A stretch of 64,000 nt of DNA, taken from assembly GCA_903813345.2 (NCBI GenBank), contig CAIIXF020000012.1:22086184-22150183 (forward strand), given 5' to 3'. The position numbers were made by a program, and so were the translations under genes. The DNA comes from Owenia fusiformis (taxonomy: Eukaryota; Annelida; Polychaeta; Sabellida; Oweniidae). This document shows positions 11,447 to 23,200 of this stretch, piece after piece. Under the pieces are notes generated by a model that worked only from the letters and a program-made list of their open reading frames with translations, was not told the origin of the DNA and did no database searches. Each line of letters begins with the position of its first letter. Within the stretch, counting starts at the first letter, position 1.

Positions 11447-12986
11447 CATTATCTTGAAGAAGAAATAATTTTGAAAGTGATTATAACATGAAACATGATC
11501 AAAATGTTCTCTTCGAGAGTTACATTCTGAGGAACACATTCTGATAAAAATATAATTTGTGAGGGAATGTTCAGTTTCATTATTGCCATAATTATGATGA
11601 ATTCCATTTTCTATTAAATTATCAGCGTTTATGCAGATAATTATGTTTTTATTTTTGGGTTATTTCTTAAAATTATACATGAAAAGTACAAAACAAGTTT
11701 TCCTTGGAATTTGTATAGGAAGCACTTCTTCTGCAATTTTGAAAACCCAAGACAATGCTTATGTATGAAAAATATGGGAAGTTGCCCACCCTTCTATTGA
11801 AAGCCCATGAATGTACATGTACGTACACAATATTTCGAAAACAATAATTAAACAATAGGTCTACAAAAATATTATCTATAATGTTATGCTACTTTCTTAA
11901 TCATCTTATGATTAATTGCTCCAAATTTTGTCAAAAATTGATTCAGGTATGTAGTAGACCTTCTCGCATGCTCCTCCTACTCCATTCAGATAATGGTCCA
12001 GTGTAGCCTGACATCTATCTTCAGAATGGTAAGCTTAACCATTTACAACAGTGTCACTAGTTTCAAGCATATGGTCAAACTCTGACTCAAAAATGATAAA
12101 ATATGCTGACACAGCAATTTTGAGCCTGCTTTTACATGCCTTTGGGTCCCCTCCAAGAATCTAAAGTCAAATTGGCCGTAGTACTATATACTGTATGGTC
12201 ATTCTTTGGCATGATCAAAGAAAACAAGATGGAAAATATTGATATTAGATTCACTTTTGCCAGGAGAACAAAACTAGATATTGGTTAAATCTAAGTTGAC
12301 ATTTTATGTAAGTAAATTTTGCATGATTGGTAATATTGTTCTTTATATATTACTAGTTTTCTTTTTTCAAAATAATATGGACCATTGCGTCATCGCCTTG
12401 GTTACTATAGCAACCGTATAATTTTAATCAGAAAAAACTTTTTTGATGCCCATGGACTCACCGGACCTTATTCAAATACTAGTACTTATCTCGAGTTGAG
12501 TTTTGCTTTTAAATATAGAAAGTGATTATTTCAATCAAAAAATATCAACGTGTAACGATATCACACATAATCACTGATCTTAAAGTTCAATCTTCGTTTG
12601 ATTTATTTCTAAGTAAATTATTCTTGTACATCATTCAGTCATTACATGAATCTCGCGATCGGGAACACATTAATAGTTGAATAGCAGTACATATTCTCAC
12701 CCGAGTGCACCCTCGTCATCACATACTCCAATCCAAGTGCACCCTCGTCAGTACATGCTCTAATCCGAATGCACCCTCGTCAGTACACACTCTCACCCTA
12801 CATGTAGTGCAGCATCGTCAGACACTCTCACCCCGGTGCACTCTAGTCAGTACACACCCTCATTCACTCTCATCGTATTTGAGTGTGCTATCACGAGGGT
12901 GCCCTGGTTTTTTAGAGTGTACATAGAACGGTGCACTCGTCTGGTGAAAGTATTTACTGTAGAGGGTGCACCCTGATCGCAGGTTG
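11422..12986 (+). repeat. Tandem duplication, unit 2 (left part), with minisatellite
   Basis: Near-identical to 9,008-10,561 apart from small indels such as a 4-bp CTGT at about 12,190. The second copy of the minisatellite occupies about 12,685-12,975. The unit is interrupted at 12,987 by sequence absent from unit 1 and resumes at about 13,746. Confidence 0.85.
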
Positions 12987-13745
12987 ACGTCAAAAAGTCA
13001 AATTTTCTGTAAATACTAGACACTTTGTTGAAGTAGAACTTTCAAATAACTTTTAGTAGTTGGTGTATATGCAACTTATGTCCTCTGAAGATTTCAAAGC
13101 TCTTGGAATTACGGTTTTTGGTGTTTACTCTATAAAATTTGAAAAAAAGTAGGACTTAGTAATTTTCAGGAAACTTTCTCATGTATAAAGTCAATGGCAG
13201 GTTTTGTGATTCACAAGATTCTTAAAGTTTGCCTTATACTTGATCATTTCCTGCAATAAATTACATCATTAATAGATTTAAGCATTCCCTACATATTTCT
13301 CAATATATGTCAGCATCAAATTTTTACAGTTTTTGAGATATTTGACGTCAAAAAACAGTAAAAATAAGTTATTTTTCAACTAATGCTTCAATTTGGCCAA
13401 ATTTTTTTTTGAAAATCATCTACAAGTTGCCAGGAGTTCAAATCTGACATTAGTTTTAGGATTTGACCTTTACTTGACCTTCAGTGACCTTCGAAAGGTC
13501 AAAAAAGTTGATTTTTCAAATTGATTTTTGGATGTAAATTTTGGTCAGCTTAATCACAAAAGACCTTACTGAGCTCTGAATAAGTAAAATTTTCAAGGTC
13601 AAAGGTCATCAAACTAGGTGACACAACTATGCTATCTAAGTTTCTCAAAGTTCGAGACTACAAATCCAAATCAATATTTTTGTTTGAAAGTCAGGATATA
13701 AATTCCTCTGAAGGTTCCAAACTGTGTGAGCATAGGACCGTGGGT
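12987..13745. other. About 760-bp segment present only in unit 2
   Basis: Begins GACGTCAAAAAGTCAAATTTT and has no counterpart in unit 1 or in the copy at 39.6 kb. In place of it, unit 1 has the second half of the minisatellite and a GGCCGCGAGGTAGCCGTAAA block (10,733-10,753), which is also kept at 39.67 kb. It is probably an insertion or replacement. I found no clear inverted ends or coding frame. Confidence 0.55.
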
Positions 13746-14145
13746 CCTTCATTTTTTATAGGAAGGATAAGAACCTCGATTTCTTTGAAAAGTGAGGAGG
13801 TGCCGGAGGTGTCACATTTTCGGTCCGTAGCCCCTCCTCCTCCCACTGACTGCGGCCTGTAGATGGTCATGGAACCAGTTTTAGAAGAAATTAAATTGTA
13901 TTCGACTCAAAATTACTTAGTTTGCCAATAAAATCTAACAATACATTCACAAATACACAGTTACACACATCGCTTATTGACCATTGATTGGAATAATATT
14001 ACAATAATCAGAGAAATATCAGTTTCTGTAAATGAATTCTTGTATGTTTTGGGGATTTACGAAACGGTCGTTTAGATCTCTCAGAGTCCTTATTGTTCAG
14101 GATTGGATTTTTAGCTGACTCGTACTTGGTAGCATTAGGACCAGG

Positions 14146-16576
14146 ATGGATCACAGAGTAATAACAATTGGATATCTATTTTTAGACATATTACCAATTG
14201 TCTTGGGGACATTGTATGGCATTTCTGAAGGTGTGTTTCATCGTAATCCAGATGAAGTTAGAACCGGCATACCGACAGCTAACAAGTGTCTTCTCGAGTG
14301 TCAATTAGATGACACGTGTCAAGCTGTGGCGTATCATGGTGACACATTACAATGCGATTTTCATATTACACCTGCATGTTTACTTGATGAACCACATGCA
14401 TATAATATCTATAGGCAGGAAGGTGAGGTTTAAAATAACTAATACAAAGATCACCCCAGATAAAAATAAGTGTGTTAATGGGATAAAAAGAAATTGAGGA
14501 TTGACAAGAATACATTCTCTATTTATCTTGCATGATTTTACATATTAGTAATAATAAGCATTATGAATACTATTTAATAATCAGTCATCTTTTATATGTC
14601 GTTTCAGAAACACATCAGTTATGCCCAACTTACATTGGCTGTTTTATTGATGCAACTAACACGAGGGACCTGTCAAACGTGCAGGGATATTTTCCATCAT
14701 CACACGCTACCCCAAATACATTGGAGTTCTGTGAATCATTATGTCGACCACAGGGTGAGTTAAAGTTATAGAAATAAATAGAAAGTAATGGGAATGTTGG
14801 AGGCTGGGGCAATTAACCATTTCTACTTAATAATACAATAATCACAAAGGTTGACAAAACAATTGGCAATCGGTGAACTAAAATGTCATTAGAGAAAATC
14901 GAGAAATCAATTTACATTACTTTAAACCTATATATTACCTTAATTTGTTTATTTCAGATTCTTAATGGTATCAATTTGTAGTCATCAATTTTCCACCTAT
15001 TGTAATTGAGTAAAAAAGGGAACATTTGGAGGTATAAGGAATAAAGTCAAGTTACATCTCCACCTTAATAAATATTTCCATGGCAGTTTGTGTAAATAAA
15101 AAGGATGGGTATCGATATGGTGAACTTTTTGAACACACGTTTCTCTTAAACCAGCTGTCATAAAAAAGTCTGAAAATTTTACACATCGTCCAGAAAGATA
15201 GAGATGGAGAGGGCGTGGATTACCACGATGCCAGTTACACGTTAAAATTTAACTGACCTACCTATCCTTAATACAGGTTACCATGGCAACCTTAATTTAA
15301 GATGTAGCTATAATATTTAAGCATTGAATGTGGAAGTACATAATCTACATGTTCTGAAAAAATGAAAGGAATATGTGAAAAAATCACAAAATTAGAGCAT
15401 TTTTATCAGAATATATGGATCGCTCCTTGTATAAATAATTTTCGCATTAAATTGTTGTCAATCAGAAAAAATACATTAAGGACCGTGTTTTTTACAGAAT
15501 GTTTTCAATAATTGGTTTAAGAGAATGACATTGTTGAATTCAGTTCACCATATCGATACCAATCATTTGAAGATAAAGAGGCTTTAACATGTAATATAAT
15601 AGGGGAGCTATGGCTTTGGAGCAAAGTGTACGTTCATGCAACTTCACACGCGGAAGCCTCTACCCGATGCTCTCTATATGCTACCCTCTATATAACAAAG
15701 GTTGTGACATGGTATTATACAGTGTTACAGTGCTGGTACTGAAAGTTATGAAATTTCAAATTTTATTAATGACAACATGAGAGTGACCCTGCTGCTAGTG
15801 ACATCATAAAATACAATTGTATCCAATACAATTCAAAAAAAATTTATTGCCATAATTGGATTTTTTTATCAAACTTGTATAATTGTCCAAATAAAGAATG
15901 GGATAAGCACTTCATGTAACAGGGGTGTAGCCAGTTTTCAGTCAGGGGGGTGCGATCGCCAATTTTTTCGGTTTTCAGTCAGGGGGTGCGATTCTGGCAT
16001 AAAAAAGCCAAAAGATTAATTTATATTGAATTTTACAAAAATGAATGCCACTTCCTTCAAAATTGAGCTAGAAGCTTCAAATAAAAAGTATTTTAAAGCT
16101 CTTTTCTTCCATCTCTTTATTACGTTTTTATTGAACTAGACTGTGCCTATGTTATAATAGGATTTTATTAGTACTGATGCCCTTTTAGGGCCAAACGTAC
16201 ATCCATATGTAGGACGACTACGGGGAAGACTATTAAATAGAGTGTATTTAAGTATTAAAAACAAAGAAGGACTGTGAAATTTGTAATATTTCATCGATAT
16301 AATAATGATGCTGGTATCGTATCTGTTGTACGAAATAGAAACTAGATTACTTTTTATACTATATTATCGATTATGACGTTCGTAACAAACTAATGATTTT
16401 CTGTTCGTGTTTTAGGATTTCAGTATATTGGGTTACAAAATGGTCAGGACTGTTGGTGTAGTAACAGTTATGGTAACCATGGCGAAGTCCCAGACTCGGA
16501 TTGCAACACGGCCTGCCCTGGTGATCCTAATACAATGTGTGGAGGGATGTACAGGAACTCTATCTATAGAATAATT
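14146..16576 (+). CDS. Secreted PAN/apple-like plus WSC domain protein (intact copy B)
   Basis: Three exons join in phase: 14,146-14,422, 14,608-14,754 and 16,416-16,576 (introns GT-AG, both phase 1), giving 194 residues. Residues 1-24 are a hydrophobic signal peptide. Residues 35-80 form a PAN/apple-like segment (TANKCLLECQ...DTCQAVAY...LQCDF; Cys 48, 52, 58, 70, 78). Residues 101-190 are a WSC domain (YIGCFIDATNTRDL, CESLC, YIGLQNGQDCWCSNSYG, CPGDPNTMCGG; Cys 104, 134, 138, 154, 156, 171, 175, 183). WSC domains are cysteine-rich, proposed carbohydrate-binding modules, so an extracellular glycan-binding role is inferred. A TC dinucleotide duplication near the end (TCTCTA) shifts the frame, so the protein ends NSLSIE, where copy C at 41 kb keeps NSIYRIIY. 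A polyadenylation signal AATAAA lies at 16,695. The next gene, PLAT-like, follows 1.9 kb downstream in the same direction. Confidence 0.85.
15108..15560. mobile_element. MITE in intron 2 of the WSC gene
   Basis: Starts GGTATCGATATGGTGAACT and ends with the inverted complement AGTTCACCATATCGATACC; the arms also share a TCTCTTAAACCA block. The surrounding sequence (14,985-15,107 and 15,565-15,620) recurs without the element at about 25,148-25,310. Left ends of the same family are also visible at about 17,962-18,008 and 48,101-48,150. Confidence 0.75.
15920..16130 (+). repeat. hAT-like repeat fragment (CAGGGGTGTAGCCAG end)
   Basis: Left end CAGGGGTGTAGCCAG followed by TTTTCAGTCAGGGGGGTGCG and the ATCGCAC/GTGCGAT body seen again at 49.0, 58.4 and 59.0 kb. 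No matching right end is visible here, so the copy is truncated. Confidence 0.6.
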
Positions 16577-16584
16577 TATTGACA

Positions 16585-18445
16585 AGAGCACATTGGTTTT
16601 ATAAGATGCAATCGATGTATATGCATCAGAAAATCAATCCACAACACGTTCGACTTTATAGTTAGGGGAAACCATCGTTTTATATTCAAACTCCAATAAA
16701 GACCGTGGAGCGTCATTGTTTATATGGGTAAGCATTGATCCAGAGGGGTGACACCCTTTCAGTTGATTCATTTCCCAAAACAATAATCATTGCCTGAAGT
16801 TCAATAATCGTAGATATTATTAACATATTTGATATCAACTCGGTGATGAAATGATATCACCCAAAATCACTCTATTTTCATATCATCATGGTGGATCTTA
16901 TTAATTTCCGCATTTATTAAATTCCTTATTTCAATAAGTACTACGAGTGGGCCTACTTGACCGAAAATTGATCCGTTATCTATTTCTATCAATGCAATAA
17001 CGCTTTAAGATTAACTAACAAAGATGAGAATCACGTACATGTACATAAGGAATACACGAAATATACATATGAAACTGGACAGAATCTGAGAAATGAATAG
17101 AACCTGGATTTCACACTGGAATCTTTATAGACTGGTAAAACACAACCTTCATAGGTTAATAATACTTAATTGAATGTTAGTCTTTTCATGAAATGTCATA
17201 TTGCAAAAGTAAAATAAACAAAACAATTAATGTTTCTATTTCCATTCTACCTTTATTTATCAACTCACATTGACGCAGTGTTACCATAGAGACGACAACA
17301 TAAAACAAACCATCAACACGTTTGAACAATTATTGTGGTATAATGTATTTTAAACGTAAACAATTAAATGTTTTATCGCAAATAGGAGGACATTTATATA
17401 AATATAATGGTATTTTATATTACTAATGCGATTTCAGAAATCTCGAGGTAAAATGAGGAAAAATGAAAACGACGAATATCATCAGAACTATGATCATAAA
17501 TTCACGAAATATTTGATTAAGAAAGTCCTAGTTTCGATTCACTCATGCCCAATTTGATGTTGTTCAACAGTTCATCAAAAATCACACAATCACAACCAAC
17601 CAATAAACATGAAAGCATATAATTTTGGGCCAACGGGAAAAGACAAGTATCCATGAGAAAACAGATACCATATTTCATACCCCACCGCAATACAACCTGT
17701 ATATAGATATGTCAAAAAACAAATAACATCTCACGCTGAATTATTAAAATACTAGTACCCCACACAAAAGGATGTCCCCTCACATTTCCTCGTATTCTAC
17801 CACTTTCCCACCGCTCAATCTTAATGAAACTTGGTATGTTCATAAAGTTCTTTAAGATTTTTGTTTCTCAGTCAATTTGGCTGAAATTTTCACTCAGTAC
17901 ATGGCCAAAAATGTTATGGTTGCTATAGTCCATACAAGGATCAATCGCAAGAAAAGATTGGTATCGATATGGCGAACTGAATTGAACAAATGTTTCTCTT
18001 AAACCAATTATCAAAAAGGTCCATGTGCAGTATGGCAAGTGATTTTAGAAAATCATATCTTTCACCATGAGTACTTTCTGGGCATAAATGCTGTTTTTGT
18101 GATTATGGTCTCAGTCTCTACAAATATATTTTTCTCTATATTATTTCTGAAAACACATCAGATACTTTTTTGTTCATGGTATCATGTGTTCGGAATGAAA
18201 TGAAACATCTACCCAAACCTCATTGGAATAAAACGACATATACACAACGTGTTTAGGTCTCTCAATATTGTAATTGTACAAAGGAAAGTTTAGTTGTCAT
18301 TAAAAGCACTATATACATGTAGTCATGGTTTCAATTCCCTTTGTTCAACCATTAAAACATTCAAAAAGTGTTTTTCCAGACCCTTTTGTCATTTTGCTTT
18401 TCTAATTAAAATGTTTATCATGTATGTACACCTGTGGACTATTAT
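16585..18445. other. Intergenic between the WSC and PLAT genes
   Basis: No exon recognised. The stretch is strongly conserved in the right-hand segmental copy (about 41,350-44,340). It contains the start of a GGTATCGATATGG repeat (17,962) and one copy of a dispersed block with GTATGGCAAGTGATTTTAGA (18,028-18,047), which recurs at 32.7, 42.7 and, inverted, 43.2 kb. Confidence 0.6.
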
Positions 18446-18500
18446 TATATAAATACCATTGCGCATTGCAAATCCTTCACACAGACTATTGAGACAGCAG
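18446..18500 (+). promoter_or_regulatory. TATA promoter and untranslated first exon of the PLAT gene
   Basis: TATATAA at 18,446-18,452 is followed about 25-30 bp later by a short segment ending GAGACAGCAG at 18,500 and a perfect GTAAGT donor. The block from the TATA box through the donor is preserved nearly unchanged in the duplicate (44,834-44,888) while the bases just upstream differ. The predicted acceptor is at 20,245 (TATCGTTCAG), 27 bp before the start codon. Confidence 0.65.
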
Positions 18501-18888
18501 GTAAGTGGCCTTAAAGTAAAATGCAAGTAAAATCAAATTCGATTTTAATCAAATGAATTTTCAACATTTAATTAATTAAGAATTCACTAACTAAAGAACT
18601 TTTGAGGCGATGGGGCTCTCTGATCGGACACACCTAGAAATGCAAGTTTCAAAAAGTATGACAATTTAAAGTATTGGTATAATAGCGGGATAAATAGTGT
18701 GAAGTAATCGCAATGAAAATTTCTTCACATGGTGACTTTTTTCTCTTGTACTGGCCATGGAATAGCAGAGACATTTGATGCGAGGAAGGTAAAGAGGTCA
18801 CTTTTGTTGTCATTTATGGCCAAATTCCCTGGCAATTCGTCTGTGATGGGTTTTGATCTTTCAATAATTCTCTTCTTTATACAGTTAT

Positions 18889-19679
18889 ATATGTGCGTAT
18901 CAAAAAAACGCAACAGACGGAGCCCGATGCAATATTGCAAGAAAACATAAAACCAATGCTGACTGCATTCTTTTCATTCAATGTACCAAAAAGCCAAATT
19001 ACTCCTCTTTGCAATGGTATATCATTCATTCACAGGGAATCATGATTGGCCGAATAATCATTAATTTTGCAAAGTGGGGCAAAATTCAGCTCGGACCAAA
19101 GTTTTAAACATTGCAAAAGTCAGTACAAGGGGCATGGGGGCTATTGGAAGGAGGTGTGACAGGTGTGGCATAGACAGTAAAGTGTTCATACTCATACTCT
19201 TGCAAGAATACATCCTATAACCCCTCCAAATTGCCACCACTTCCCTGCACATAAAGATGCGCTCATCTGTCCATGTCATGTTCAGCCCTGCGGTCATCTG
19301 TATGTTAACGAAGAGAAAAGCAGCCCATGGCCGCAATTCTTTCTCGAAGTTTTGCAATATCTGGTGGAAGAATTGTGAGCACAGATGCTCCTGAGATAGC
19401 TCCAAAAGAAAATGTCACAACAATTCAAGTCAGGGGAACTTCCATTTGCACTTAGCCCTTGTACTGATTTTTGCAATATCTAAATCTTGGAGCCGATTTT
19501 GACCCACTGTGCAAATGGAAGGATTTCTCACCCAACCATTACCACATGTGAATGAATGACATATCATTGCAAAGAGGAGAGACGTGGCTTTATGGTACAT
19601 TGAATTAAATTGATGTAGTCATCACTAGTTTTGTGATTTTACGAGATAACTACATGTTGCGTTTTTTTGATACGCCCTG
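18889..19679 (-). mobile_element. Decayed Tc1/mariner-type element in PLAT intron 1
   Basis: Inverted ends share GCGTATCAAAAAAACGCAAC. The right end is GATACGCCCTG next to TA, and the left end has drifted. Minus-strand frames keep transposase-like remnants, notably SSPDLNCCDIFFWSYLRSI, which matches the SPDLNPxDFFLWGYLK signature near the last catalytic residue of IS630/Tc1/mariner transposases. The duplicate PLAT copy lacks the element at the same place (about 45,335). Confidence 0.7.
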
Positions 19680-20272
19680 TATATTGACTTCCCATTTTCT
19701 TCGATTGTGATCAATGTGTCAGTTGCGCTGCTAAACATTTATTTATAAGCTTACCATTTGCTAAACACAAAGCATATGTGATTGGAGTAGAATTTGAATA
19801 CAGACCACCTTGTTTCTTTACTCTGCCGGGTATCTGTCCAATATTTAGGAGTAAAACCTGCCAAAAGTGAAAAAATGATAGATGAAATTTTGAGCACAAT
19901 TGATTTTTACACTCAGGAAGCTTGTTTGGTCATAATTGGAAAGTTCCACGATTTGTTCCGGTTTCGGCGCTTTCGCCCATTTTATGTCATTATTTATCTC
20001 GCTATAACTATATATCAAACACTTTTGTTAAAACTAAGGAATAAAATATATGACATTGTACTTAACATACATGTAGTACTATATTGTCATTGATGAGGGT
20101 TGGTAACATATTAGTCAACGAATATTCCAATTCGTTCAGTGAATACCTCTTCATCTAATAAAAATGATACCACCCCTCAACGAATGAATTAATTATGCCG
20201 AATACAAAATTATTTTTCCATCTGAAGTTTGTGTATATCGTTCAGTGGCAAATACTGAAGAAAATACCCAGG

Positions 20273-23200
20273 ATGTTCACTGTAGTACTAGTGTTGGTGT
20301 GTACACTCTTTGTCCTATCAGCGACAGGTTAGTTTTAATTTTTTTACAGTTTAGTCAACATAGTGCAGGGGCAATGAGGATGGGGATGAGGCAGGGAGAT
20401 AATTATAGACTTGTTCTGTTCTCGCCTTTATTTGAATAATAACGTCAATGAAGTTTTCTTTGGCTTATTAAGAAGATTGCAGAGTACGAGAACGGACATC
20501 CATGTTATTTTTACAACTCTCTGGAATATTCTGTGTGTTAGTGTCAGATAGGAATGTGCAAAATAATGTTATGGGAAAAATATACAATGTAAAAGAACAA
20601 TGTTGAAGAACTTAACATTTTAAACTAGTCAAGTAATTTTGCTCAAACACCTAGAGTTTTTTCAAATAGTTGATATTTTTGTAAATAGAATTGAGTTATA
20701 GTTTGAAACTTAATGTTGTACAATAATTCAAAAACTTAATTATCTATTCAGAGCGGTGTAGATATCGAGTATACGCACTGACAGGAAACGTACCCGACGC
20801 CGAGTCAAAAAGCATTATGAAAATTCGATTTCACACTGCATGTGCAATTTCACCATGGTACATCATTAAGGATTCTGTTCACGGCCATTACAAAAATAAT
20901 CAAAAGTAAGTAAGTCGACCAAAGGGTGCCACAAAAAATAAGAGTATTAGTTCACTAAAATGAATAAAAACCCAACAGGACCATTATAGGTGGTCATATA
21001 ATGTCGTTCTTTAAATCACATGCTTTACGGTTAAAGTTAAACGAGAATGTATCTCGGGGTCATAACCCCCCTTTCACACACCAGACTAGTTTTAAAGTTA
21101 CGTTCCAGAAAATACGCTTAAACTATCATGTGTACGAACGGACTGGACGTACCTTCAATCGTTTAGGGTCTATTCACAAACTTCATGAACCCTCTCGAAC
21201 GGGTAGGCCCTCTAGAACTTAGAGCATGATCACAGATTTCTGGTTGTCGTTATGTTCTGCAATCAGAATAAGTGACAACGTTCTTAAGCTTGTATTCGCG
21301 ACTGCAAATAACAGCTATCGGCTACCGGGTTGATTGCAATCCGATGGCATTTTAACATGAATAGTACCTGCCGTGCATCCCGGCAGCTGAAGCCGTCGCG
21401 TCCAACCTAATCGTCCAACCCAACCTGCACGAATTAGGGACACTACATTTACGTATTTCGTTTTGAGAACGAGTTGAACCGTCTGGAAAATAGTTCGCGA
21501 TAGTTCAATAACATATTGGGACTTATTGAGAACGAGCCAACGGGTTTGTACCGATAAAGAACGTAATTAAACTGCTTGGATACGTTGTGTAGACGAGATG
21601 AACGCGTGAAAATGTGAATCTTACTCGATCTAAACTTGAAAGCATCGTACTGTAGACGGAATATAGACGAGATGGACGTATTATAGACTGTTTAAACGAG
21701 TTAGTAATACTAGCTATCACACCAAAATAGTTGTCACAGCGTTCTTTAGAACTGGTTTTAAACTGGTACGAACGGTATGAACATAGCTGCAACTTTCTAT
21801 GGTCTATTTAAATTTTTCATGGACATGCTCAATCGGGAATGTGATTTAGAATTTTGAACCATTTCAAAATTCGAAGGCGACCATACCGTTCTGTAATTAG
21901 ATCGTGTGACAACGTACTTGAAACGAGATAACCTACTAAATTACGAACGAATATGTCATACTTCGACCCAACTTACGTTTGCACACCGACATGATGCGAC
22001 CTGAACGAACTGTGAATGCATGAGATGGACGTATTGAAGAATGTTAATGAACGAGGTCGGGAATTATTTTAGACATGTTTCTCGACCAAAGCCAGATTTA
22101 GGCCGTTTTACGACTTTTGTAGGACTGGAAAGAACGGTTGAGAACTAGATTGGATTATGTAAGCGTAATTTAGAAATGCACAAGTCATATTTTAGATTGA
22201 ACTCCATGTATTGTTCTCATTTTTTCATGCATTCAAAAGTATTTCGGTGTCAATATGCACAAAGGGATATTATTTAATTTTTGATATTATAACTAGCTAA
22301 GACTGATTATTCTTAGATTATCTGTCTCTGCCAAATTCAACAATTGTTCCTAAATGCTTTAGCAGGGTCGTCACATGAATAAGTCCGCATATGGAAATAC
22401 CTTTTTATGTGGTTTGTCCGCTATTTCTTAAAAACTTACATAATATTATTTATCTACGATTTATGATTATTATTACTAAGGACGTTGCCATTGCCTTTTC
22501 AGAAATTGATCGTCCATTGCTATCTTGAACTTTTTCAGTTGGAACAAATATTTTCTGCCAGTTATGGATAGTCCCTTGATGGGCATCACAGTCAGTAACA
22601 CAGGTGAAGACGCATGGATGATTGAAAATGTAAGAATGTTATGATTGACTCAAGTGAACATGAGTATAAGCTGTTCTTGTTGACACACTTTACAATATGT
22701 GCCATCCACGAAGGCATGGTGGCCTTAGCCCATTTGGGATAGACTTATGTAGTCGTCAGAGTATTACGAAACACAACTGTGAAGAAGAGAGAAATAATTT
22801 GAGACAAAACAAGTCGAAATTCAACAACAATGAATAAACAATTACAATATGTAACCTTACATGCTTTACCATACCATGCGCCTATTCATTTAGCAATTCA
22901 TGGTAAACTTTCTCTTCAATAATAAATCTTCCAGATTTGTTGAATTTTCTTGCACTAGCGAAAGTATAATAAGACAGTGAGTCGTGCTTATGAGTATTCA
23001 CATATCAAATATGAACAAAACCGATGTATTACTTTTTTGAGTTATTGTAAAAAACGTAAAATAACACACGTAAAATGGCGGCAATTTTGAAAATGGCTGC
23101 CTTCTAGCCAAAGTGTCATAAGGGCCAAAATGCCCTAATACGTCGCTTCCACTGATTTTGACGATATTTGGCTACAATTTCGCCCTTAATGACCCCTAGA

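Noticed and set aside
19794-20093. 99-codon frame conserved in the duplicate at 45,467
   Set aside because: The two copies diverge with indels that shift the frame, and the region is the intron between the untranslated exon and coding exon 1 of the PLAT gene.
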